55,121 nt of DNA, from the NCBI GenBank assembly GCA_964448135.1, contig CAYUVH010000013.1, positions 1 through 55,121 on the forward strand, written 5' to 3'. The notes under the pieces are model-generated. The model ran no database searches, was not told where the DNA came from, and was given only the letters and a program-made list of their open reading frames with translations. Every line of letters begins with the position of its first letter. Position 1 is the first letter of the stretch. Both the position numbers and the translations under genes were made by a program. This document shows, piece by piece, positions 34,976 through 42,818 of this stretch. The stretch comes from CAYUVH01 sp964448135. Its GTDB lineage: Bacteria > Verrucomicrobiota > Verrucomicrobiia > Limisphaerales > UBA8199.

Positions 34976-36781
34976 ATGTTGAGAATGTTTTTGAACCTCG
35001 CGATGGAGCACCCGATCCTTTCTTTGTTCGGCCTGCTCTTCGTCTTCTGTTTGCTGGCGCCAACTTTGACGGGCGCGGTGTTGATCCGCGAACGCCAGGT
35101 GGGCGTCGTGGTTAAAAAATTCGGTTCGAGCTCGCTGCCGCCGGGGCGGTTGGTTGCCCTCGCGGGCGAATCCGGTTACCAGGCGGACACGCTCGCGCCC
35201 GGCCTGCACTTCGGTTACTTCCGCTGGCAGTATCGCATTCTCAAAATGCGGCTGGTGGTGGTGCCGCAGGGTGAAATCGCCCTCGTGGTGGCCGCCGATG
35301 GCGCAGCCACGCCGTCGGGCCGCATCCTGGGGAAAGTCGTTGATTGCGACAATTTCCAGAACGCGCGCCAGTTCCTCACGAACGGCGGTGAAAAGGGACG
35401 GCAACTCGCCATCCTCACCGCCGGCACGTACCGGATCAACCAGGCGTTGTTCACGGTGATCACGTCCGAGACGGCCGAGGAGCATGGCATGTCCCTCGCG
35501 CAGCTGCTTCTGCATCGCGTGGAGCCGGACATGGTCGGCATCGTCACGACGCTCGACGGCCGGCCCATCGAAGCTGGTGAAATCGCCGGCCCAATGGTGG
35601 CCGGGCATGAGAACTTCCAGAACGCGCAGGCGTTCATGGATGGCGACGGACGGCGCGGCTTGCAGGAGCAAGTCCTGCTCTCCGGCACGTGGAACATCAA
35701 CCCGTGGTTCGTCCAGGTTGAACAAGTGCCGATGGTGCAGATACCGATCGGTTATGTCGGCGTGGTCATCTCCTTCGTTGGGAAAGCCCACGTGGACGTG
35801 AGCGGCCTGGAATTCAAACATGGCGACCTCGTGAATCTGGGACACAAGGGTGTCTGGGTGTCGCCGTTGTATCCGGGCAAGCATCCGTTGAATACGCGCG
35901 TGATGAAGGTGGAACTGGTGCCCACGACGAATATCGTGCTGAACTGGGCAACCCGCATCGAGGCGCATCATTATGACGAGAAGCTCTCGTCCATCACCGT
36001 GCGCTCGAAGGACGGGTTCGCCTTCAGCCTCGACGTGTCGCAGATCATCCACGTCGGCGCGCTCGACGCGCCGAAGGTCATCTCGCGCGTCGGCTCGATG
36101 CAAAACCTGGTGGACCATGTGCTGCAGCCGATTGTCGGAAATTATTTCCGCAACTCGGCCCAGGGCTACACGGTGCTCGACTTTTTGAGCGCCCGCAGCC
36201 AGCGGCAGATCGAAGCCGCCGAGCACATCCGCGCGGCGCTGGGCGCTTATGACGTCCAGGCCATTGACACGCTCATCGGCGATATCAATCCGCCGGCCCA
36301 GCTCATGCAGACGCAGACCGAGCGGAAGATCGCCGAAGAACAGCGCAAGACCTACGAGGTGCAGGAAGCGGCGCAGAAACAGCGCCAGCAACTCGTGCGT
36401 CAGACCTCGCTGGCGGACATCCAGCAACAGGTCGTCGGCGCCGAGCAGGGCGTGAGCATCGCCGAACTGCACGCGAACGCGCAGATCAAACAGGCGACCG
36501 GCGAAGCGGAAGCCATCCGGTTGCACGCGCACGGCGAGGCCGAAGCCATCCGGGCGACGGGCCAGGCGAAAGCCGAAGCCTACAAAGTGGGCGTGGACTC
36601 ACTCGGCGCCCAAGGTTACACGGTCATGCAACTCATGCAGATCGTCGGCGAGCGCAATGTGCGCATCGTGCCGGACGTCGCCGTGAGCGGCGCGAACAGC
36701 AGCACCGGCCTCGTGGACGGGCTGTTGGGAATGATGTTGCGGAATCAGAACACTGCTTTCGCACCCGCGAAAACGAGTTGA
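34976..36781 (+). CDS. SPFH/flotillin-like membrane protein under c-di-AMP riboswitch
   Basis: A 601-residue SPFH (band 7) protein. The N-terminal membrane segment is HPILSLFGLLFVFCLLAPTL, followed by an unusually long region in which a module is repeated (DCDNFQNARQF and HENFQNAQAF). The SPFH core has IEAHHYDEKLSSITVRSKDG and VSQIIHVGAL. From ~475 an alanine/glutamate-rich coiled coil (EEQRKTYEVQEAAQKQRQQL, then GEAEAIR repeats) is typical of flotillins. It probably forms membrane scaffolds. GGAG at 34965-34968 is a well-placed ribosome site for the ATG at 34976. The riboswitch upstream suggests that its level follows cyclic di-AMP, i.e. turgor or envelope state (inference). Confidence 0.9.
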   Translation: MLRMFLNLAMEHPILSLFGLLFVFCLLAPTLTGAVLIRERQVGVVVKKFGSSSLPPGRLVALAGESGYQADTLAPGLHFGYFRWQYRILKMRLVVVPQGEIALVVAADGAATPSGRILGKVVDCDNFQNARQFLTNGGEKGRQLAILTAGTYRINQALFTVITSETAEEHGMSLAQLLLHRVEPDMVGIVTTLDGRPIEAGEIAGPMVAGHENFQNAQAFMDGDGRRGLQEQVLLSGTWNINPWFVQVEQVPMVQIPIGYVGVVISFVGKAHVDVSGLEFKHGDLVNLGHKGVWVSPLYPGKHPLNTRVMKVELVPTTNIVLNWATRIEAHHYDEKLSSITVRSKDGFAFSLDVSQIIHVGALDAPKVISRVGSMQNLVDHVLQPIVGNYFRNSAQGYTVLDFLSARSQRQIEAAEHIRAALGAYDVQAIDTLIGDINPPAQLMQTQTERKIAEEQRKTYEVQEAAQKQRQQLVRQTSLADIQQQVVGAEQGVSIAELHANAQIKQATGEAEAIRLHAHGEAEAIRATGQAKAEAYKVGVDSLGAQGYTVMQLMQIVGERNVRIVPDVAVSGANSSTGLVDGLLGMMLRNQNTAFAPAKTS

Positions 36782-36806
36782 GCCGCAAGGCTCCGCCAAG
36801 GGGGAA

Positions 36807-36845
36807 GTGGGGCGGACGGGAAACCGTCCGCCCCGCTATTTTTCA
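36807..36845 (+). terminator. Rho-independent terminator of the SPFH gene
   Basis: An 11-bp perfect stem ggggcggacgg/ccgtccgcccc (36809-36819 and 36824-36834) with a gaaa tetraloop, followed by gctattttt. It lies 28 bases after the SPFH stop codon. Confidence 0.87.
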
Positions 36846-36849
36846 TACC

Positions 36850-36933
36850 GTAGCAGCCGAGGTAACGAGGCTACATTTATTCGGAAGCGCCAAGGCGTCC
36901 GTTAAGATGGAGCCTCGTTACCTCGGCTGCTAC
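36850..36933. repeat. Inverted pair of the 'gagcctcgt-acctcggct' repeat
   Basis: 36850-36872 and 36911-36933 form a perfect 23-bp inverted repeat with a 38-base spacer. The right copy is read through by the acyltransferase fusion gene and encodes its last residues (SSRGNEAPS), with the stop codon at 36902-36904. It lies between convergent genes. Confidence 0.88.
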
Positions 36934-38164
36934 TTGCGGATGTTTTTTCCTTCGCCGGCAATTTCCACCTTCGATGCATCCAGATCCATTGTTCCGGATG
37001 ACGCAAAATTTGCCGTTCGATCATCGCGTTATACGCGCGGGTGTTGAGGCGGATGGCTTCGTTGGTGTCTTCGGACTGAATGAGGGGCAACGGATCTTCG
37101 AAGCGCAGCGTGTGCGTGCCATCCGGATTTCGCCAACTCGCGGCCGGAATCACGGGCGCGCCGGTCCATAGCGCCAGCAGCGCGAGACTTTTGAATGTGC
37201 CGGCGGGCTGGCCGAAGAACTCCACGGCCACGGCCTCGCGCTTCCCCGCGTGTTGATCGAACACAAAAACCACGATGGCGCCCTTCGATAGCAGCTCAAT
37301 GATCTGGTCGAGCGAACCGCGCTTGGCAATGGTGCCGAATCCGGCTTTACGAAACCGGCGCGTGACGAAGTTGTTCAGCAACGCGGGCTTGAGCGGGCGG
37401 CGCACGAAGTGAAACATCCCGTGATATTGTGGAAACAGCGAGAGGCCCACCATGGTCGCAACTTCCCAATTCCCAAAATGCCCCGTGAGCATCAGAAGGC
37501 CTTTTTCGTACGTGTGCGCGCCGATCGGCGACTGCTCATTCTCCACACGGATCAAGGCCTTGCGTTTTTCCTGTGAGAGGAAAGGCATTCGCGCGTATTC
37601 CCACAGAAATCGCACGTAGTGCGCGTAGTAGGCGATGGCGATGCGGCGGATTTCGGTTTCACTCACCGTTTCACCGAACACGCGGCGCAGATTTTCCATC
37701 ACCACTTTCCGGCGAAACGGGAAGAAGTGATACATCAATTTGCCGAACCACGGCGTTTCCGTTTCGATCGGCACGGGCCACGCGATGGCTGAGGCGCTGG
37801 TGTCGGTGTGGGTGAGGGAGATTTTGAGATCGGAGAATCGGTGACGGAGCAGGACCATCCGCGCGGCGTCGCTGCAATCCAACATCGGCGCGCCGTAGGC
37901 ATCGCGGCGCACAAGAAAATCGCGGGGCTCGAGCGTGCCGAGCGCGGTTTCGCGGGGGAAGAGTTTGCAACAGGCTTCCTTGGCGGCGAGGCGCGCGGCG
38001 AGGCTGGCGGCGCGGCCCGGGCCTTCGCCCGCGTCGGACAATTCCGTGGCAGTGAAGAGACCTTCGAGGTCAGCGGATGATTTGCCGTGGAGGAGGCGCT
38101 CCACGCGCGCGATTTCAACGGTGTCCAACCCGCACCGTGCCGGCGGCTCGGGCCCGGAGTTCAT
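36902..38164 (-). CDS. Fusion: holo-ACP synthase (AcpS) + LpxL-type acyltransferase
   Basis: A 420-residue two-domain protein. Residues ~10-130 are an AcpS-type phosphopantetheinyl transferase: CGLDTVEIARVERLL (Asp14), AARLAAKEACCKLF (Glu63) and KISLTHTDTSASAIAW. Residues ~140-410 are a lysophospholipid/lipid A acyltransferase (LpxL/HtrB-like) with the HX4E catalytic motif GHFGNWE (His229, Glu234), VFVFDQHAGKREAVAVEFFG and a C-terminal EQWIWMHRRWK. The first domain would activate the cluster's ACP, the second would move the finished acyl chain from ACP to a lipid acceptor at the membrane. The ATG at 38164 is 2 bases beyond the ketosynthase stop. The last nine residues come from a dispersed repeat. 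Both domains look intact. Confidence 0.9.
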   Translation of the reverse strand: MNSGPEPPARCGLDTVEIARVERLLHGKSSADLEGLFTATELSDAGEGPGRAASLAARLAAKEACCKLFPRETALGTLEPRDFLVRRDAYGAPMLDCSDAARMVLLRHRFSDLKISLTHTDTSASAIAWPVPIETETPWFGKLMYHFFPFRRKVVMENLRRVFGETVSETEIRRIAIAYYAHYVRFLWEYARMPFLSQEKRKALIRVENEQSPIGAHTYEKGLLMLTGHFGNWEVATMVGLSLFPQYHGMFHFVRRPLKPALLNNFVTRRFRKAGFGTIAKRGSLDQIIELLSKGAIVVFVFDQHAGKREAVAVEFFGQPAGTFKSLALLALWTGAPVIPAASWRNPDGTHTLRFEDPLPLIQSEDTNEAIRLNTRAYNAMIERQILRHPEQWIWMHRRWKLPAKEKTSASSSRGNEAPS

Positions 38165-38166
38165 AA

Positions 38167-39468
38167 TTACCGGGCGAGCGGATCGCCCGCGCGCACGAGG
38201 ATGGCCACATTCATGCCGGCGAATCCGCGGCAAACCACCAGCGCGATGTTCGTCCGCGGCGGTTGGGCCTGCGCGGAAACGGGCAGCGGGCTGAGTTCAG
38301 GATCAACTTCCGCGAGAGTGGGAATGCCCGGGACAATGTTTTTGCGGAGCGCGAGCAGCGCCAGCGTGAGATCGAGCAAACCAGAGGCAGCGATGGCGTG
38401 GCCAATACACCACTTGAAACCGGTCACGGGCGGCGGGTTCGCACCGAAGACCGCGCGGATCGCCGCGGCTTCGGAAGCGTCGGAAGCCCGCGTGCCATTT
38501 CCGTGGGCCACGATCATGCCGACCTGCTCGGGCTTCAGGTTTGCGTCCGCGAGCGCAATCTGAATGGCGCGGCGGACGCCGTCGCCATCCGGGCGCACGT
38601 CCACGATGCCGGTGGCTTCAGAAACGCAGCCGAAACCGAGGTATTCGCCGAGCACGGCAGCTCCCCGCTTGCCCGCATCCGGGGCCCGCTCCAAAACCAG
38701 TCCGGCGGCGCCCTCGCCAAAAACCGTGCCGCGACGGCGGCGATCGAAGGGACGCAATGCCTCGGTGTCTAGGAGACCGAAGCGGTGATAATAAAGAACG
38801 GTCTCCGGCTCGATGGGTGCGTCGTGGCCGATGGCGACGGAGCGATCGGCTTCGCCTTCGCGAATGCCGGCTGCGGCTTCCGCAACGGCGAGGGATCCGC
38901 TGACGCACTGGTTCATGATGCAGGCGTTGGGACCTTTGAGGCTGTTCCGAATGCCGACGTGGCAAAGCACGTTGTTCGGCAAATTCTTCAGCAACCACAT
39001 CGGGTTGACGCTGGTCATCGCTTCGCCGCCAAACGCCGGGAGGCTCCCGCCGGCGGCTGTGAAGGCCGGATAGAAATCGTAGCTCGATTGATAAGTGCCG
39101 CCACCAGACCCGACGTAAACTCCGCTGCGATCATTGAAGTGCGCGACATCTGATGCAGGCAGCGCCTGGCGGACGGCGGCAAGCCCGGAGGATTTGACGG
39201 CACTGTCGCCGGCGTAGATGCCAAAGAGGTCCGTGCGCGAAAGGAGTTTGTGGAGCTTGCGGTCTTCGACGAGTTTGCGATTGTCCACGCCTTTGACATC
39301 GGCGGCGACGGTCACGGCCCACTTTGAGGCGTCCCAGGTTCCCATCGCCGAGATCGCCGAGCGTCCGGCGACGACCGCCTCGAAGATTTCCTCCGGAGAA
39401 AGTCCCGCGCCACAGACCGCCCCGGCGCCGGTGAAGACAATCGAATCGGTTGAGGCGACGGAGCTCAT
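38167..39468 (-). CDS. Beta-ketoacyl-ACP synthase, divergent (second KS)
   Basis: A 433-residue thiolase-fold ketosynthase. The nucleophile is probably Cys188 in NQCVSGSLAVAEA; the two histidines are in VAHGNGTRASD and KWCIGHAIAASG. The triad is thus present, although the sequence around each residue departs from FabF (QCVSGS rather than ACASG, HGNGT rather than HGTGT). It resembles the additional ketosynthases of aryl-polyene-type clusters. It may be a condensing enzyme with different chain-length preference, or a partner subunit of the adjacent KS. The ATG overlaps the preceding KS stop (ATGA), indicating coupled translation and possibly a heterodimer. Confidence 0.88.
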   Translation of the reverse strand: MSSVASTDSIVFTGAGAVCGAGLSPEEIFEAVVAGRSAISAMGTWDASKWAVTVAADVKGVDNRKLVEDRKLHKLLSRTDLFGIYAGDSAVKSSGLAAVRQALPASDVAHFNDRSGVYVGSGGGTYQSSYDFYPAFTAAGGSLPAFGGEAMTSVNPMWLLKNLPNNVLCHVGIRNSLKGPNACIMNQCVSGSLAVAEAAAGIREGEADRSVAIGHDAPIEPETVLYYHRFGLLDTEALRPFDRRRRGTVFGEGAAGLVLERAPDAGKRGAAVLGEYLGFGCVSEATGIVDVRPDGDGVRRAIQIALADANLKPEQVGMIVAHGNGTRASDASEAAAIRAVFGANPPPVTGFKWCIGHAIAASGLLDLTLALLALRKNIVPGIPTLAEVDPELSPLPVSAQAQPPRTNIALVVCRGFAGMNVAILVRAGDPLAR

Positions 39469-40745
39469 GGTTTGCGAAAGGTAAGCGAGCTGTTCGAGCC
39501 GCCGAAGCCGAAGGAGTTCGACATCGCCGCGCGAATGGTCATCGGCTTCGATTGCCCAAGCACCAGGCTCACATCGCACTCCGGATCAGGTTTCTCGACA
39601 TTCGCGCTCACGGGAGCAACGCCATCACGGATGGCCAGCGCACAAACCGCGGCCTCGACCGCACCCGCTGCGGCGATGAGATGGCCCATGCAGCTCTTGG
39701 TGGAACTGACAGCCACCTCGGGAATGCGCGGGGCGAATACTGAGCGCATCGCGGCGCATTCGCTTTTGTCGTTCATCTGCGTCGAGGTGCCGTGGGCGTT
39801 GATGTAGTCCACCTCAGCCATGGTGATACCGGCGTCCGCGAGCGACTGCTGCATCGCCTGGATGGGGCCATCGCCATCGGGAGGCGAATCCGTGATGCGA
39901 TAACTGCTGAGAGAATTTCCGTCGCCGGCGAGTTCGGCGTAGATGTGCGCCTTGCGACGCAACGCGGAATCCCAATCCTCCAGCACGAGAAATCCCGCGC
40001 CTTCGCCCAGCACGAATCCGTTACGGGTGATATCAAAGGGCCGGCTGGCGCGCTCGGGCGTGTCGTTGTCCTTGGAGAGTGCGCCCAACAAGCAGAACGC
40101 GGTGACGCCGACCGGATTCAGCATCGAATCGTATCCGCCCGCGAGCATGAAATCCGCGCGGCCGCGGCGCATGACTTTGAGCGCCGTGCCGATGGCCTGG
40201 CCACCGGAGGCGCAGGCGGTGTGAACCGAAGTGCAATAACCGCGAATGCCAAACCGCTTGGTCAGCATCGCCAGACAGGCGTTCGGCTGACTGCGGCAAA
40301 ATGCGAGGGGATCAGCGATATAGCCGCTGTTGAAGAGCAGGTCGGGATGAAATTCGCCGTCCGCGCCGCAATACTCGTGCACCGCCTGCAGCTCCTGAAA
40401 GTTGACCCCGAACATGCCCGCGCCCACGCTACAACCCCACTTCTCACCATCGTTGCTGCCCGGGCGAACACCTGCATCGCGAAAGGCTTCTTCGGCCGCG
40501 GCGAGCGCAAATCGCTGCGAGCGCCCGGCGTACTTTAGCGTCTTCGCATCGGTGCCCGTCGCGGCAACATCAAACCCCTTCACCTGTCCACCGATACGCA
40601 CCGGGAAACCGCTGGCATCAAATTCCTTGATCGGCCCCAGCCCGCTGCGGCCCGCGCGCAAGGCGGCCCACGTCGTCGGCACGTCGTTGCCGGCCGGGGT
40701 GACCATGCCGATGCCGGTGATGGCGATGCGTCGTCGGGTGCTCAT
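39465..40745 (-). CDS. Beta-ketoacyl-ACP synthase, FabF-like
   Basis: A 426-residue KAS II-type condensing enzyme with the canonical triad: Cys178 in HTACASGGQAIG, His in INAHGTSTQMND and His in KSCMGHLIAAAG, plus the C-terminal SNSFGFGGSNSSL. It would elongate an acyl-ACP with malonyl-ACP. The longer frame upstream is the overlapping dehydratase gene in another frame; the ATG at 40745 gives the true N-terminus (MSTRRRIAITGIGMVTPAGN). Its start overlaps the dehydratase stop by ATGA, and its stop overlaps the next KS start the same way. Confidence 0.93.
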   Translation of the reverse strand: MSTRRRIAITGIGMVTPAGNDVPTTWAALRAGRSGLGPIKEFDASGFPVRIGGQVKGFDVAATGTDAKTLKYAGRSQRFALAAAEEAFRDAGVRPGSNDGEKWGCSVGAGMFGVNFQELQAVHEYCGADGEFHPDLLFNSGYIADPLAFCRSQPNACLAMLTKRFGIRGYCTSVHTACASGGQAIGTALKVMRRGRADFMLAGGYDSMLNPVGVTAFCLLGALSKDNDTPERASRPFDITRNGFVLGEGAGFLVLEDWDSALRRKAHIYAELAGDGNSLSSYRITDSPPDGDGPIQAMQQSLADAGITMAEVDYINAHGTSTQMNDKSECAAMRSVFAPRIPEVAVSSTKSCMGHLIAAAGAVEAAVCALAIRDGVAPVSANVEKPDPECDVSLVLGQSKPMTIRAAMSNSFGFGGSNSSLTFRKP

Positions 40746-41587
40746 GTGCGGGTTTCGGGAGTAAGTTGCACGCGCGCGGCGCCGGCGAGTTTTCCGTTGC
40801 TGCGGGCATCCACGGTCAGGGTGGCGGCGCTGCCGTTGACCTCGCGCACGCGCGCTTCCAATTCCAGTTTTTCGCCGGGGGGGATGAAGCTGCGCAGCTT
40901 GACGTCCGATACCCCGCGCAAAGTCCAGCGCAAGCCGGCGGTCGCGGGCGGTGGCAGTTCGGCGGCGAGTTCCGCCGCGAGGCGAAGGTTCGCGTTCATC
41001 AGCAGTGTGCCGGGAAAAACCGGTTTGCGGGGAAAATGATCGCTGAAAAATTCCGCATCCACCGGCACGTGCAACGTCGCGCGCGCGATCTTTCCCGCTT
41101 CGCCGGGCGTGCGATCCAACATCATGGACGGCACGCCGCGAAAGGCACCGGGCGTCGCTCCCGCGCCGCACAATAGTTTGAAGCGTTCACTCACCGCCTG
41201 CGGGTCGTCGAATTCCTCGAGCGGCACCATGGGCCCGACGCAATGTTCCAATCGCACCACCGTCTTGCCATTTACCCTGGCTTCGCCGCCGTAGGCGATG
41301 GCGTCGGATTCGACCGTTTCGAGTTCGGCCGAAAGATCCAGGACTTCGCCGGGTTTGATCGGCGCGAAAAATTCCACGCCGCCAGCCAGCCCGGCCACGG
41401 GGCGGACGGTAAAATTCAATCCCGCCATGGCCGCCCAGGCGGCGAGCTGGCCGACCGCTTCGGCGGCGAGCGAAGGAGTGAAGGAGTCTATGCCCGGCGG
41501 CACCGAGTAAACCCCGCGCACGCGCACACCCGGCTCAAGCAAGGTAATGCGGTCGACAAACGAGAACGCGCGGAAATGTCCGTCCAT
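40742..41587 (-). CDS. Double-hotdog 3-hydroxyacyl-ACP dehydratase
   Basis: A 281-residue protein with two fused hotdog folds of the FabA/FabZ kind. The C-terminal half has EFFSDHFPRKPVFPGTLLM with the catalytic His184, but the catalytic acid 14 residues later is Asn198. The N-terminal half has the acid (Glu43 in LAAEAVGQLA) but no His in the matching place. In FabA/FabZ dimers the His and the acid come from different subunits, so this fusion seems to keep exactly one composite active site. It would dehydrate 3-hydroxyacyl-ACP. It is coupled by ATGA overlap to the FabF-like KS and follows the ACP gene by 24 bases. Confidence 0.85.
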   Translation of the reverse strand: MDGHFRAFSFVDRITLLEPGVRVRGVYSVPPGIDSFTPSLAAEAVGQLAAWAAMAGLNFTVRPVAGLAGGVEFFAPIKPGEVLDLSAELETVESDAIAYGGEARVNGKTVVRLEHCVGPMVPLEEFDDPQAVSERFKLLCGAGATPGAFRGVPSMMLDRTPGEAGKIARATLHVPVDAEFFSDHFPRKPVFPGTLLMNANLRLAAELAAELPPPATAGLRWTLRGVSDVKLRSFIPPGEKLELEARVREVNGSAATLTVDARSNGKLAGAARVQLTPETRT

Positions 41588-41611
41588 ACCGGGCTGCGAA
41601 AGCCGGGCCGG

Positions 41612-42049
41612 TCAGGCCGGCTTCGGCGCTTCCGGTGTGGCTTTTTGCTGGCGGATGACGATCTTGCAAAAAGTTTCCGTGGTGAAGAGGCGCGGAATGT
41701 CGGCGACTTTCAACGGGGAGGGAAAGCGGGAGGCGGGCACCTCGCTCAAAAAGGTCTTGAGGCGCTCCAAGCCCTTCTCGGACACGATGCCTTTGCTTTC
41801 GAAATCGGCTTCGGACAACTCGCCGCGGGCTTCCTCGATGATTTTGCCGCGCGGGATCTTGATTTTGAAGGCGCGCTCCAGGCGGAAAATGATGTCGAGA
41901 AAGTCAATGGACTCCGCGCCCAGGTCGTTGATCAACGAGGAATCGAGCTTCACCTTGTCCTCGTCGCAGGCCAGCGCGTCGGCAATCGTCGCGGCCACTT
42001 TGGGAAATACCGCGGCGATTTCAGCTTGTGTAATCGTCATGTTGCTCAT
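41612..42049 (-). CDS. Acyl carrier protein with long C-terminal extension
   Basis: A 145-residue carrier protein. Residues ~8-85 are an ACP domain whose phosphopantetheine-bearing Ser47 lies in LGAESIDFLDIIFRLE, followed by the acidic recognition helix. The remaining ~60 residues (from about VSEKGLERLKTFL) are not part of ordinary ACPs (~80 residues); they are predicted helical and may dock the partner enzymes. The ATG at 42049 is preceded by GGAG at a spacing of about 7 bases, in the end of fabG. Its own PPTase is presumably the AcpS fusion at the end of the operon. Confidence 0.92.
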   Translation of the reverse strand: MSNMTITQAEIAAVFPKVAATIADALACDEDKVKLDSSLINDLGAESIDFLDIIFRLERAFKIKIPRGKIIEEARGELSEADFESKGIVSEKGLERLKTFLSEVPASRFPSPLKVADIPRLFTTETFCKIVIRQQKATPEAPKPA

Positions 42050-42053
42050 CTTG

Positions 42054-42818
42054 TTACTCCATTTTGAAGCCGCCGTCCACATGCAAGACCTGTCCCGTAA
42101 TGTAGTTGGCGTATTGCGAGGCCAGGAACCAGACGGCGTAGGCCGGGTCCTCGGGCTCGCCGATTTTACGCAGCAGAATGCGGGAAATCACGGTGTCGCC
42201 GGCGCGTTCGCGGACATCGCGGGACATTTCGGTGGCAATCACACCGGGGGCGACGGCGTTTACCGTGATGCCGCGGGGGGCAAGTTCGACGGCGAGTGAC
42301 CGGGTAAAGGCATTCAATGCGCCTTTGCTGGCGGCGTAATTGGTCTGCCCGCGGCCGCCTTTTTCGCCGGCGACTGAGCTGATATTGATGATCTTGCCTT
42401 TGCGGCGGGAAACCATGAAGGGCACGACGGCGCGGGTGATGTTGAAGGTGCCGATCACATTCGTTTCCATCACGTCGCGGACCTCGGCGTCTTCGAACGC
42501 CGTGAGGGGATTGTCGCGCACGACGCCGGCGTTGTTCACCAACAAATCGATGCGGCCGGTGCGATCGTAGATTTTCTCAGCCAAGGCGGCGCAGGCGGCG
42601 GAATCGCGGAGGTCGAGCAGCTCGGCGGTGACTTTTCCGCCGGGGATGCTGGCGGCGATTTCAGCGGCGGCAGCGGCGTTTTGGCGATAGGTGAAGATGA
42701 TTTCCATGCCGGCCGCGGCGAGGATTTGAACGATGGCGCGGCCGATGCCGCCACTGCCACCGGTGACGATCCCGACCGCTCCCTCCAGGCCGCTGTTCTT
42801 GAGCTCGGGCGCGTTCAT
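42054..42818 (-). CDS. fabG: 3-oxoacyl-ACP reductase (FabG-type SDR)
   Basis: A 254-residue short-chain dehydrogenase. The NADPH loop is TGGSGGIGRAIV, NNAGVVRDN is the NNAG motif, and the active site is ISSVAGEKG with Tyr and Lys in NYAASK (Y-x3-K). Length and motifs match FabG. It reduces 3-oxoacyl-ACP to 3-hydroxyacyl-ACP. It sits between enoyl reductase and ACP, with an ATGA overlap upstream and a 4-base gap downstream. The genome very probably has another fabG for bulk fatty acid synthesis; this one is dedicated to the cluster by position. Confidence 0.92.
   Translation of the reverse strand: MNAPELKNSGLEGAVGIVTGGSGGIGRAIVQILAAAGMEIIFTYRQNAAAAAEIAASIPGGKVTAELLDLRDSAACAALAEKIYDRTGRIDLLVNNAGVVRDNPLTAFEDAEVRDVMETNVIGTFNITRAVVPFMVSRRKGKIINISSVAGEKGGRGQTNYAASKGALNAFTRSLAVELAPRGITVNAVAPGVIATEMSRDVRERAGDTVISRILLRKIGEPEDPAYAVWFLASQYANYITGQVLHVDGGFKME

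Noticed and set aside
34868..36532. A 554-codon antisense frame over the SPFH gene
   Set aside because: His/Arg-rich shadow typical of high-GC codon usage; the SPFH frame has clear homology, riboswitch, ribosome site and terminator.
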